64,000 nt of DNA. Origin: Aquabacterium sp. (GTDB lineage Bacteria; Pseudomonadota; Gammaproteobacteria; Burkholderiales; Burkholderiaceae_C). The notes under the pieces are model-generated. The model did no database searches. It was not told the DNA's origin and saw nothing but the letters and a program-made list of their open reading frames with translations. Location: positions 27,047-91,046 of the forward strand of contig NZ_JACRAH010000039.1 in the NCBI RefSeq assembly GCF_016234775.1, given 5' to 3'. Shown one piece after another: positions 35,146 through 43,961 of this stretch; position 1 is the first letter of the stretch; each line of letters starts with the position of its first letter. A program made the translations under genes and the position numbers.

Positions 35146-35835
35146 GCCCAGGCTGGCCAGTACTTCCTGTGCGCCGAGCAGGCGCTCGCATTGAGCTTCC
35201 AGGCTGCGGCCTTCCTGCTGAGCCTGTTGGGACAGCTTCTCGATCGCACCCTTGCGGTCCAGCGAGTTGCGGTGCATCACGATGCCGACAGCCAGCGCGA
35301 TGGTCTGGATCAGCGGGTCTGCGGGCGCCGGGGTTGGCCGAGGAGCGAGTTCTACCTGACCAGAGGTTGGTGGCGGTGTTTCCGTGGCGCTTGGTGCGGC
35401 GGGTAGGGGCTCTGCGGTGGTGGCAGCCGTTTCCGGTTGCTCCGCCAGCGAGCGAGCCTTGGCCCGATTGGCAAAAGCCGCCTCGACAGCAGGCACGATC
35501 TGCTGGATGTCCAGGGGCTTGACCAGATAGGTCAGCGCACCCAGTTCCTTCACCTGCTTGATGGTGGCTTCGTCGGCAAAGGCCGACAGGAACATGAAGG
35601 GGATCTGGAGGTACTCGCGCAGATAGGCCGCCACGTCAAAACCGGACTTGCCTTCCATTCGGATATCGAGCAATGCCAGTTCGGGCTTGTGCTGGCGGGC
35701 CAGCAAGATGGCATCGTCGCCGTTGTCGGCGTCAATGACTTCGTAGCCTGCCTGGGCCAGGCCATGGGTCAACGTGGCCAATACCAGCCTGTCGTCGTCC
35801 ACTACCAGAATCTTGCCTTTTTGATTCACGCCCAT
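35137..35835 (-). CDS. REC-ANTAR response regulator (RNA-binding antiterminator type)
   Basis: A 232-residue protein: receiver domain 1-125 (ILVVDDDRLVLATLTHGLAQ, phospho-acceptor Asp in LALLDIRMEG, conserved Lys in YLVKPLD), a Pro/Ala-rich linker of about 50 residues, and a C-terminal helical domain (IALAVGIVMHRNSLDRKGAI, then SLEAQCERLL) that fits ANTAR, the RNA-binding antitermination domain of AmiR, NasT and PdtaR. ANTAR regulators bind paired short hairpins in leader RNAs and stop terminators from forming. The linker is longer than in classical members. The multi-PAS HisKA_2 kinase directly upstream is the expected phosphodonor, as in the PdtaS/PdtaR pair. It overlaps the convergent kinase gene by 9 bases. 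Confidence 0.8.
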   Translation of the reverse strand: MGVNQKGKILVVDDDRLVLATLTHGLAQAGYEVIDADNGDDAILLARQHKPELALLDIRMEGKSGFDVAAYLREYLQIPFMFLSAFADEATIKQVKELGALTYLVKPLDIQQIVPAVEAAFANRAKARSLAEQPETAATTAEPLPAAPSATETPPPTSGQVELAPRPTPAPADPLIQTIALAVGIVMHRNSLDRKGAIEKLSQQAQQEGRSLEAQCERLLGAQEVLASLGSA

Positions 35836-35920
35836 GTCCTTTTAGGGTACCTGCCCAGCTTGTGTAAGACCTGCTTGTGGCCTGCACCTCTCACCCAGTG
35901 CTCATTTTTAGTGCGAGCGG

Positions 35921-38545
35921 CTATTGTGGCCAAAGAGCGATCTGCTGACCAGTAGGCTCACCCAATACATGGGGGGGTGGTATCAAATTGATACCCGGCG
36001 GTGTCAGATCCACCTGAGTCAACACGTCTGTTCCTTCCTGTTGCAAAGCCAGTTTGGCACTGCGCCTGGGCAGCAAGGCCCGCACCAACCCCAGGCCTGA
36101 AACCCCGCCAGGAACGCGATCAACATTGAATCCCGGCGGTAACTGGCCCGGGCTGCGAATGCGAATGGAGACGCCTTGATCGCTTGATTGCAGGGTGCAA
36201 GTCAGGGTCGAGGTGCCAGGCCCGTGTTTGTGGGCATTTGTCAACAGTTCGTTGAGGCAAAGCGCAATCGGGATGGATTCGGCCTCCGGCAACTGCCAGT
36301 CGCCGGCATGTGTGCCCTCCATATTGAGGGTGATGGTGCGACCAAATGTGCGTTGAACCGAAGCAGCAATCGCTTCAACCACCGACTTGAGTCGCAGGGG
36401 GCCGCCTGCGCCAACCTGAAGTCCGTAAACCTGGGCAATGGCCTGAACCTGGCCGACCACTTCCGAGATGGCGGGTGCGACTTCCGGCTTGCGCATGGCG
36501 ATCTGCTGCAGCAGCCCCGCCACGCCCTGCAGGTTGTTCTTGATGCGGTGGTGCACTTCCTTGACCAGCATTTCGCGCTGGGCAATGGCGGCATCCAGGC
36601 GAGCCTGTTCGGCCGCGCGCTGCTCGGTGATGTCGGAGGCGACCACCAGCAACTGATCAGCCACTTCACCATCGCGTGCCAAGGGCAGGTAGTTGACGTC
36701 CCAGAACTGCTGGCCACCTTTGTGCGGGCGGCTGTATTCGCGATGAACGCCCTGGCCGCTGTCGAGCGCCTGTTGCATGTCGGCGCGCAGCAAGCGGGCG
36801 CGGTCGGCGTCGTACAAGGCTTCGGGCGGTTTGCCCACGGCCTTGGCGGGCTCGATGTTCATGTAGCTGGACGCGGCCTGGTTGGCCTGCACCAGGGTGA
36901 GCTGTCTGGCGTCGATCAGGTGGATGGCCATGGGCGCCATCTCGATGATGCGTTGCAGGCGGGCCTGGGCTTCGGCAGATTGGGCCTCGGCCTGGCGGCG
37001 GCGGTCGATGTCGAGCAGGGCGTAGGTGATGTGGCGGCGGTTGCCTTCACCCAGCGTGACCACCGCGTTGCCCACGACCCAGAACATGCGACCGTCTCGG
37101 CCCACCACCTGGCACTCGAAGGTGTGCGATTGGCCGTCCAGCAGGTCGTCGAGGTAGTCGGTCAGGCGGAAGGGGTGATCCAAGTCGGGTGTGGCCACCG
37201 TGGCCAGTGGCTGGCCCACGAAGTCGGCCAGATCGCCGGCGAACATGCGGCGTGCCGAGCGGTTCATCCAGGCGATGCCATGCTCGTCGAGCGTGACGAT
37301 GCCCACGAACACGGAGTCGAGGATCGCGCGGGTGCGGTCGGCCTGGAGGGTGAGGCGCTGCTCGGCACGATGACGGTCGTCCACATTGACGAAGGAGGCG
37401 ATGAAGCCTTCCTCGGGGCGCTGCGGGTCGACCAGGCGCAGCGACACATCGGCCCAGAGCACGCGGCCTTTCTTGCTGCGCAGGGGCCGCTCGCCTTGCC
37501 AGTGGCCCAGGCTGCGCAACATGCCGGTGATGTCCGGGTCGGTGGCGTTGTCCACGTCCAGCGCGTACACGCTGATCAGGGGGCGGCCGGTGAGGTTGGC
37601 TGCGTCTTCGCCGATGAGGTGCGAGAGGGCCGGGTTGGCACTCTGGATCAGGCCTTCCTTGACGAAGGCGATGCCCACACCGGATAGCGTGAACATCAGA
37701 TCGCGGTCGCGGCCCAGCGATTCGAGTTGGGCCTGCTGCGAGCGGATGCGGCTGATGTCGGACAGCACCGCGATCACTTCCAGCGGGTTGTTCGACAGAC
37801 CGATGCGGCGCACCGACAAGGTGTACCAGCGCGTCGTGTTGCCAGGAATGACGATTTCCAGTTCGCTTTCGAACTGTTCGGACTTCATCAGCTCGGTGGC
37901 GGTTTCCGTGACGACGCGGTCGATGCGCGGGTCGGCGCCAAGCAGGATTTCCAGGCCCTGACCCGCCATCGAGCCGGGTGTGAGGCCCAGCATGCGCTCG
38001 AAACGGCGGTTGCAGCGCAGCAGCACGTTGTCGCGGAAATAGGCGATGCCGGCCGGCGTGCTTTCCAGAATCGTGCTGAGTTCGTGCAGCAACTGGGCCT
38101 GATCGGGCAACGGCGCGGCATCGGCATCCGAGGTGATGGAGCTGATCGCCACGGGCGCTGCGGGGGCAGCCGTGGTGGGCGCGGAGTCCTTGATGGCGCA
38201 CAGGAATCGACGCGGCGCATCCTGATTCGGTTGGGCCTGTGTCCAGATCTGGCTGCGCAGGTGTACAGGCGTGGAGGCCTGGCGCGGTTGCGTCACCTGG
38301 TTCTGAATGGGGCCGTCTTCAGGCCCGAGGGCCAGCAGGGTCAGCGGGGAATCCCAGCCGCACAGCCTTTGCAAGGCCTGGGGTGTGTCCGACAAGGCGC
38401 TGCCCGGCGGGATGGCGTAGCCCAGCAAGGCGCTCAAGGCCGAGTTGGCCCGCAGCACGCGGCCATGTTCGTTGAACTCGATCAGCGCCAGCGGCACCAG
38501 ATCGAACCAGGCGTCCTCTACATGCAAGGGCGATGGGGCTGCCAT
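35921..38545 (-). CDS. Multi-PAS sensor kinase of the HisKA_2 (PdtaS/HWE-like) type
   Basis: An 874-residue soluble protein with no membrane helix. It has five or so PAS-type domains in a row (for example TIVLESTPAGIAYF-like, FTLSGVGIAFVKEGLIQ, VFVGIVTLDEHGIAWMNRSA, IIEMAPMAIHLIDARQLTLV) ending in a HisKA_2 domain with EVHHRIKNNLQGVAGLLQQI near residue 660 (phospho-acceptor His) and a HATPase with CLNELLTNAHKHG, and SGLGLVRALL. Kinases of this class commonly act on ANTAR regulators, and a REC-ANTAR gene follows it 85 bases downstream on the same strand. The signal is unknown; the number of PAS domains implies several cytoplasmic cues such as redox or ligand. No zinc or haem motif is evident in the PAS domains. 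Confidence 0.88.
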   Translation of the reverse strand: MAAPSPLHVEDAWFDLVPLALIEFNEHGRVLRANSALSALLGYAIPPGSALSDTPQALQRLCGWDSPLTLLALGPEDGPIQNQVTQPRQASTPVHLRSQIWTQAQPNQDAPRRFLCAIKDSAPTTAAPAAPVAISSITSDADAAPLPDQAQLLHELSTILESTPAGIAYFRDNVLLRCNRRFERMLGLTPGSMAGQGLEILLGADPRIDRVVTETATELMKSEQFESELEIVIPGNTTRWYTLSVRRIGLSNNPLEVIAVLSDISRIRSQQAQLESLGRDRDLMFTLSGVGIAFVKEGLIQSANPALSHLIGEDAANLTGRPLISVYALDVDNATDPDITGMLRSLGHWQGERPLRSKKGRVLWADVSLRLVDPQRPEEGFIASFVNVDDRHRAEQRLTLQADRTRAILDSVFVGIVTLDEHGIAWMNRSARRMFAGDLADFVGQPLATVATPDLDHPFRLTDYLDDLLDGQSHTFECQVVGRDGRMFWVVGNAVVTLGEGNRRHITYALLDIDRRRQAEAQSAEAQARLQRIIEMAPMAIHLIDARQLTLVQANQAASSYMNIEPAKAVGKPPEALYDADRARLLRADMQQALDSGQGVHREYSRPHKGGQQFWDVNYLPLARDGEVADQLLVVASDITEQRAAEQARLDAAIAQREMLVKEVHHRIKNNLQGVAGLLQQIAMRKPEVAPAISEVVGQVQAIAQVYGLQVGAGGPLRLKSVVEAIAASVQRTFGRTITLNMEGTHAGDWQLPEAESIPIALCLNELLTNAHKHGPGTSTLTCTLQSSDQGVSIRIRSPGQLPPGFNVDRVPGGVSGLGLVRALLPRRSAKLALQQEGTDVLTQVDLTPPGINLIPPPHVLGEPTGQQIALWPQ

Positions 38546-38558
38546 GTTGGTTCAGGTG

Positions 38559-39689
38559 TCAGGCCTTGGGTTGCACAACGCTCACGCCAGGCATTTTGGC
38601 AGAGTAATCCTTGGGCAGCTTCGACAGGCCGGCCGCCAGTTTGCGCGCCATCTCTTTATAGAGGCCGGCCACTTTGCTGTCGGGCTCGGCCACCAGGGTG
38701 GGCTGGCCGCTGTCGGCTTGCTGGCGGATCTTGAGATCCAGGGGCATGGAGCCTAGCAGGGGTACGTTGAAGTCGGCCGCCATGCGCTTGCCGCCGTCCT
38801 GGCCGAAGATGTGTTCTTCGTGGCCGCAGTTCGGGCAGCAGAACACGGCCATGTTCTCGACGATGCCCAGTACCGGCACGCTGACCTTCTCGAACATCTG
38901 CAGGCCCTTGCGGGCGTCCAGCAGGGCGATGTCCTGGGGTGTCGTGACGATCACGGCGGCGGTCAGCGGCGAGCGCTGGCTGATGCTCAGGTGGATGTCG
39001 CCGGTGCCGGGGGGCATGTCGACGATGAGATAGTCCAGGGGCTGGCCGCCTTCATCCGCAGACTGGCCCCAGTTGGACAGACGCAGCAGTTGATCAAAGG
39101 CCTGGCTGGCCATGGGGCCGCGCCAGATGGTGGCCGCCTGGTTTTCGACCAGCAAGCCCATTGACATCATCTGCATGCCGAAGTTGACAGGCGGCGTGAT
39201 GGTCTTGCCGTCCGGGCTGGGCGGCTTGCCGCTGATGCCCATCATCAAGGGCTGGCTGGGGCCGTAGATGTCGGCGTCCAGCATGCCGACGCGAGCGCCT
39301 TCGGCGGCCAGGGCCAGCGCCAGGTTGACGGCGGTGGTGCTTTTGCCCACGCCGCCCTTGCCGGAGGCCACGGCGACCACGTTCTTCACACCCGGCAGCA
39401 GCGCCTGGCCACGCGACGCTGCATGTGTCTGGATCTGGGTGGACCAGTTGACCTGCACGTCCCGAATGCCATCGATCTGGCTCAGCGCGGCCTTGACCAG
39501 TTCGGTGTAGGCCGGCCATTGCGAGGTGGCCGGGTAGCCCAGTGCGATATCGACCACGGCGCGGCCATCCTGCACCTTGAGCGCTTTGAGGTGGCGCGTG
39601 GAGACCCAATCCTGGCCGGTCAAGGGATCGGCCACGGTGGCCAGGGCGGTTTGGGCGGCGGACTCGATGGGGGACAGGGCGGCGGTCAT
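38559..39689 (-). CDS. apbC: ApbC/Mrp-type iron-sulfur cluster carrier ATPase
   Basis: A 376-residue P-loop protein of the Mrp/NBP35 family, which holds and transfers Fe-S clusters in the cytoplasm. It has an N-terminal MIP18-like (DUF59) domain (VADPLTGQDWVSTRHLKAL), the deviant Walker A VASGKGGVGKSTTAVNLALA near residue 115, and the two cluster-holding Cys in CCPNCGHEEHIFG about residue 285. The start at 39689 is preferred; the frame is open for 34 residues more upstream, but that part has no similarity to the family. Divergent from metG with about 240 bases between starts. Confidence 0.92.
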   Translation of the reverse strand: MTAALSPIESAAQTALATVADPLTGQDWVSTRHLKALKVQDGRAVVDIALGYPATSQWPAYTELVKAALSQIDGIRDVQVNWSTQIQTHAASRGQALLPGVKNVVAVASGKGGVGKSTTAVNLALALAAEGARVGMLDADIYGPSQPLMMGISGKPPSPDGKTITPPVNFGMQMMSMGLLVENQAATIWRGPMASQAFDQLLRLSNWGQSADEGGQPLDYLIVDMPPGTGDIHLSISQRSPLTAAVIVTTPQDIALLDARKGLQMFEKVSVPVLGIVENMAVFCCPNCGHEEHIFGQDGGKRMAADFNVPLLGSMPLDLKIRQQADSGQPTLVAEPDSKVAGLYKEMARKLAAGLSKLPKDYSAKMPGVSVVQPKA

Positions 39690-39929
39690 GCTGGACAACA
39701 ACTGAGCAGGTGAACCTGGCTGTGAGCGGGGATTGGCAGGGAGCTTGAAAAGGGACCGGAACACGGTGAAGAGGAAGCGGAAAACGGTCAACGAGTGGTC
39801 AAAGAACGGTCAAACCGGGCAGTCTAGTGCACGGGGGCTTGCAGTGTGGCATGGCAGGCAGCCTAAAATCTGAGATTCCCCTGAAACGTCCGATGCCCCA
39901 TGATCGGACCGTCCCACCAGAACATCACC

Positions 39930-42068
39930 ATGCCACGCCAGCTTTTTGTCACCACCGCGCTGCCCTATGCCAATGGCCATTTCCACATTGGCCACATCAT
40001 GGAGTACATCCAGGCCGATATCTGGGTGCGGTTTCAGCGCATGCAGGGCCATCAGGTGCACTTCGTGGGGGCAGACGACGCGCACGGCGCACCCATCATG
40101 ATCGCCGCCGAAAAGGCCGGCAAGACGCCCCAGCAGTTCGTGGCCGACATCGCCGCTGGTCGCAAGCCCTATCTGGACGGTTTCCACATCAGTTTTGATC
40201 ATTGGTCTTCCACGGACAGCCCGGAGAACCACGCGCTGGCACAGGACATCTACCGTGCCCTGCGCGATCAGGGCCTGATCGAAGTGCGCCCCATCGAGCA
40301 GTTCTTCGATCCTGAAAAGAGCATGTTCCTGCCGGACCGCTTCATCAAGGGTGAATGCCCAAAGTGTGGCGCCAAGGACCAATACGGCGATTCTTGCGAG
40401 GTGTGTGGCGCCGTCTACTCGCCCACCGAAGTCAAGAACCCTTACTCGGCCTTGAGCGGTGCCACGCCGGTGCTCAAGACCAGCGACCACTACTTCTTCA
40501 AGCTGTCCGATCCGCGTTGCTTCAACTTCCTGGAGAACTGGACGCAGGACGGCAAGCTGCAATCCGAAGTGGCCAACAAGATCAAGGAATGGTTCACCAA
40601 GGACGAAGACGGCAAGGGTGGCCTGGGTGACTGGGACATCAGCCGTGATGCGCCTTATTTCGGCATCGAGATCCCCGATGCGCCGGGCAAGTACTTCTAT
40701 GTGTGGCTGGACGCGCCCGTGGGCTATCTGGCCTCGCTCAAGAGCTATTTCGAAGCCGGTGGCCCTAAGGCCCGCTATGGCGAAACCCGAAGCTTCGAGC
40801 AGTTCATCGCCGACCCGGCCGTCGAGCAGGTGCACTTCATTGGCAAGGACATCACCTACTTCCACACCCTGTTCTGGCCCGCGATGCTGCAGTTCAGCGG
40901 CCGCAAGCTGCCCAACCAGATCAATGTGCACGGCTTCATGACCGTGAACAACGGCGAGAAGATGAGCAAGAGCCGTGGCACCGGCCTGGACCCGCTCAAG
41001 TACCTGAGCCTGGGCATGAACGCCGAGTGGCTGCGCTACTACATCGCCGCCAAGCTCAACGCCCGCGTGGAAGACGTCGACTTCAACAAGGACGACTTCA
41101 TGGCCCGGGTCAACAGCGACCTGATCGGCAAGTACATCAACATCGCCAGCCGTGCGGCCGGTTTCATCGCCAAGCGCTTTGCCGGCCAGCTGACCGCCGC
41201 CATCGGTGACGACGGCCAGACCTTGCTCAAGGCCCTGCAGGCAGGCCAGCCCGCCATCGTCGAGCTGTATGAGCAGCGCGACATGGGCAAGGTGCTGCGC
41301 GAGATCATGCTGCTGGCCGACCGTGTCAATGAATACGTGGATGCCAACAAGCCTTGGGAGCTGGCCAAGCAGGAAGGGCAGGATGCCCGTCTGCAGGAAG
41401 TCTGCACTGTGTGCATCGAGACGTTCCGCCTGTTGAGCCTGTACCTCAAGCCTGTGTTGCCCGCCCTGGCGGCCAATGTGGAAGCCTTCCTGAAGATCGA
41501 GCCGATGACCTTTGGCGATGCGGGCAAGCTGCTGGGCGCCCACGTGATTGGCGAATACAAGCACCTGATGCAGCGTGTGGATCCGAAGATGCTGGAAGCG
41601 CTGTTCGAGCCGCCTCCTGCACCAGTTGTGGAAGCACCCAAGCCAGGCGGAGACAAGGCTGATGCCCCCATGCCCCCCGAGGGGGACGCCTCCGCCTTGG
41701 GGCGGCCCGGCGGCGAGGCGATCGCCCCCACCATCACCATCGACGACTTCGTCAAGGTGGACCTGCGCATCGCCAAAATCGTGAATGCCGAGCATGTGGA
41801 AGGCAGCACCAAGCTGCTGCGCCTCACGCTGGACGTGGGCGAGGGCCGCACGCGCAATGTGTTCAGCGGCATCAAGGAGGCTTACAAGCCTGAAGACCTG
41901 ATCGGCAAGCACACCGTCATGGTGGCCAATCTGGCGCCGCGCAAGATGAAGTTCGGCGTGAGCGAAGGCATGGTGCTGGCGGCTTCTCATGCCGATGAGA
42001 AGGGCACGCCTGGCATCTACGTGCTGGAGCCGGTGGCGGGTGCGCAACCTGGGATGCGGATCCGCTGA
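39930..42068 (+). CDS. metG: Methionyl-tRNA synthetase, long form with C-terminal tRNA-binding domain
   Basis: A 712-residue class I aminoacyl-tRNA synthetase. The HIGH motif appears as HIGH in [13 protein letters not shown], a zinc-binding block with [18 protein letters not shown] near residue 145, and KMSKSRGTG near residue 345. The last 110 residues are the EMAP/Trbp111-type tRNA-binding domain ([20 protein letters not shown]...GMVLAAS) common to dimeric bacterial MetRS. A Pro/Ala/Gly-rich linker before it contains a REP-like palindrome (see 41671-41721). The ATG at 39930 is used; an upstream ATG 30 bases earlier would add ten residues not found in the family. Confidence 0.95.
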   Translation: MPRQLFVTTALPYANGHFHIGHIMEYIQADIWVRFQRMQGHQVHFVGADDAHGAPIMIAAEKAGKTPQQFVADIAAGRKPYLDGFHISFDHWSSTDSPENHALAQDIYRALRDQGLIEVRPIEQFFDPEKSMFLPDRFIKGECPKCGAKDQYGDSCEVCGAVYSPTEVKNPYSALSGATPVLKTSDHYFFKLSDPRCFNFLENWTQDGKLQSEVANKIKEWFTKDEDGKGGLGDWDISRDAPYFGIEIPDAPGKYFYVWLDAPVGYLASLKSYFEAGGPKARYGETRSFEQFIADPAVEQVHFIGKDITYFHTLFWPAMLQFSGRKLPNQINVHGFMTVNNGEKMSKSRGTGLDPLKYLSLGMNAEWLRYYIAAKLNARVEDVDFNKDDFMARVNSDLIGKYINIASRAAGFIAKRFAGQLTAAIGDDGQTLLKALQAGQPAIVELYEQRDMGKVLREIMLLADRVNEYVDANKPWELAKQEGQDARLQEVCTVCIETFRLLSLYLKPVLPALAANVEAFLKIEPMTFGDAGKLLGAHVIGEYKHLMQRVDPKMLEALFEPPPAPVVEAPKPGGDKADAPMPPEGDASALGRPGGEAIAPTITIDDFVKVDLRIAKIVNAEHVEGSTKLLRLTLDVGEGRTRNVFSGIKEAYKPEDLIGKHTVMVANLAPRKMKFGVSEGMVLAASHADEKGTPGIYVLEPVAGAQPGMRIR
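41671..41721. repeat. REP-like GC palindrome inserted in frame in metG
   Basis: Two adjacent hairpins lie in the linker: a C-run pairing with a G-run (CCCCCC GA GGGGG around 41673-41685), then CCGCC paired with GGCGG across a 4-base loop, then the GGCCCGGCGGCG tail. Together they spell a sequence type I associate with repeated extragenic elements of Comamonadaceae-type genomes. Here it is translated as [14 protein letters not shown] without breaking the frame. No second full copy was found in this window, so its repeat status is inferred from memory. Confidence 0.45.
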
Positions 42069-42085
42069 CCTGAGGTGCGGTGTGT

Positions 42086-42120
42086 TGGCGCATGCCTGCC
42101 GGATACCGGCGATTGCGCCA
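42086..42120. terminator. Hairpin after metG (terminator without U-tract)
   Basis: TGGCGCA (42086-42092) pairs with TGCGCCA (42114-42120); inside, GCCGG and CCGGC pair around a 3-base loop. The U-run that would be expected is displaced (CTTTTT about 12 bases later), so this may be a weak terminator between metG and the SulP gene. Confidence 0.4.
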
Positions 42121-42178
42121 CGCATGCCCTGCTTTTTCCAATTGACCTGGCCCAAGCCTTGCTGTGCAATGGGCCATC

Positions 42179-43960
42179 ATGTTGCCCACCCCCGAAGCCG
42201 ACGATCGACCCAGCGCCCAGCAAGGCCGAACCTGGCACCAGCCTCGCTGGCTGGCCAAGCTCAACCTGGCGCCGTTCAGGCCGCGCATCCTTGATTCGCT
42301 GCATGACTATGACCGCGAACGCTTCTGGCGCGACATGGGGGCCGGCCTCACCGTGGGCATCGTGGCCTTGCCTCTGGCCATGGCCTTTGCCATCGCCTCG
42401 GGCGTCAAGCCTGAAGCTGGCTTGTTCACGGCCATCATCGCGGGCTTTCTGATCTCGGCTTTAGGCGGCTCCCAGGTCCAGATCGGTGGCCCGGCAGGTG
42501 CCTTCATCGTCATCGTCTACGGGATTGTCGAACGCTACGGGCTGGCCAATCTGCTGATCTCCACCGTGCTGGCAGGCGGCATCCTGTTCGCGATGGGGCT
42601 GTTCCGACTGGGTGTGCTGGTGCGCTACATCCCGGTGAGCATCGTGATCGGCTTCACCAATGGCATCGCCGTGCTGATCGCGCTGTCGCAGGTCAAGGAT
42701 TTGCTGGGGCTGAACCCGGTCAGCATGCCGGCCGATTTTGTCGGGCAACTTCGTACCTTGTGGACGTGCCGCGAGCAGTTCAATCCTTATGCGCTGGGGC
42801 TGGGTCTGACGACCGTGGCCGGCTTGTTCTTCTGGCCGCGCCTGTTCTCGCCCACAGGCATCGTGCCCTTGGCGCTGCACAGCACGAGAGGTTTTCGGGT
42901 GGCGGCCCGCATGCCTGGTCCGATGATGGTGCTGATCAGCATGGGTGCGATCACGGCGCTGCTCGAATTGCCTGTGGCCACCATAGGCAGCAAGTTCGGT
43001 GGCATTCCGCAAAGCCTGCCAGGTTTCGTCTGGCCCGAGTTTTCGTGGGAAGGCATCCGGCATCTCTTCATGCCGACCTTCACGATCGCCTTGCTGGGCG
43101 CGATCGAGTCGCTGTTGTGCGCCCGCGTGGCCGACAACATGACGGACTTCCGTCGGCATGATCCCAATCAGGAGTTGATGGCCCAGGGCATTGCCAACAT
43201 GGTGACGCCTTTCTTTGGCGGCATCCCGGCCACCGGCACCATTGCGCGCACGGTCACGAATGTGCGGGCCGGGGCCAGCAGCCCGGTGGCAGGTATGGTG
43301 CACGCCCTGGCGCTGTTGCTGGTGGTGCTGGTAGCCGCGCCGCTGGCCTCTCATGTGCCGCTGGCTGTGCTGGCGGGCATCCTGTTGTTCATTGCCTGGA
43401 ACATGGGCGAGTGGCACGAGTTCTTCAAGCTGCGCCAGTACAACTACACCTACCGCACGATCCTGGTGGGCACCTTCGTGCTCACTGTGGTGGTCGACCT
43501 GACTGTGGCGGTAGAGGTGGGGCTGGTGATGGCTTGCGTGTTCTTCATCTACCGTATGAGCACCTTGTTTCGCATGGAACCCCAGGGCGCGCCCGCCGTG
43601 GAAGCGCCGGCCGGCGTGCAGGTGCTGCGGCTGTATGGCTCGCTGTTTTTCGGCGCGGTGGGCAAGGTGGAGGAGTTGCCCGATCAACTGCCGCCTGACA
43701 CAAGGGTGGTCGTGCTGGAGATGCAGCGTCTGATCTCGATCGACACCTCAGGCCTGGATGCGCTGGTGCAGTTGCGACGCACGCTGGAGCGGCGGGATGT
43801 GGCGCTTTTGCTGTGCGAAGTCAACGATCAGCCCTTGAGCCTGATCCGCCGCAGCGGTCAGGAAAAGTTGTTTGGCGAACGCAACTTACTGCCGGACCTG
43901 CCAGCCGCGCTGACGAGGGCCCGTGCGCTTTGTGAGGTCACGGCATCGGTCTTCACCTGA
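42179..43960 (+). CDS. SulP-family anion transporter with STAS domain
   Basis: A 593-residue protein. Residues about 40-460 hold the multispan SulP transporter core (ALPLAMAFAIASGVKPEAGL, GGPAGAFIVIVYGI, SIVIGFTNGIAVLIALSQVK); the last 130 residues form a STAS domain with VVVLEMQRLISIDTSGLDAL, including the Thr/Ser typical of phosphorylatable or binding STAS loops. Members carry sulfate, bicarbonate or dicarboxylates; which anion is transported cannot be read from the sequence. The ATG at 42179 is preferred over one at 42164 because the latter starts directly beside an unrelated ORF end and lacks an RBS advantage. No sulfate-assimilation gene is adjacent. Confidence 0.9.
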   Translation: MLPTPEADDRPSAQQGRTWHQPRWLAKLNLAPFRPRILDSLHDYDRERFWRDMGAGLTVGIVALPLAMAFAIASGVKPEAGLFTAIIAGFLISALGGSQVQIGGPAGAFIVIVYGIVERYGLANLLISTVLAGGILFAMGLFRLGVLVRYIPVSIVIGFTNGIAVLIALSQVKDLLGLNPVSMPADFVGQLRTLWTCREQFNPYALGLGLTTVAGLFFWPRLFSPTGIVPLALHSTRGFRVAARMPGPMMVLISMGAITALLELPVATIGSKFGGIPQSLPGFVWPEFSWEGIRHLFMPTFTIALLGAIESLLCARVADNMTDFRRHDPNQELMAQGIANMVTPFFGGIPATGTIARTVTNVRAGASSPVAGMVHALALLLVVLVAAPLASHVPLAVLAGILLFIAWNMGEWHEFFKLRQYNYTYRTILVGTFVLTVVVDLTVAVEVGLVMACVFFIYRMSTLFRMEPQGAPAVEAPAGVQVLRLYGSLFFGAVGKVEELPDQLPPDTRVVVLEMQRLISIDTSGLDALVQLRRTLERRDVALLLCEVNDQPLSLIRRSGQEKLFGERNLLPDLPAALTRARALCEVTASVFT

Positions 43961-43961
43961 T

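Noticed and set aside
36188..37687. Plus-strand open frame of about 500 codons within the multi-PAS kinase
   Set aside because: Antisense shadow; composition is that of complementary high-GC codons.
39810..42155. Minus-strand open frame of about 780 codons opposite metG
   Set aside because: MetRS has complete catalytic motifs on the plus strand; the antisense frame has no domain pattern.
42461..43687. Minus-strand open frame opposite the SulP gene
   Set aside because: His/Gln/Arg-rich translation without motifs; shadow of the transporter.
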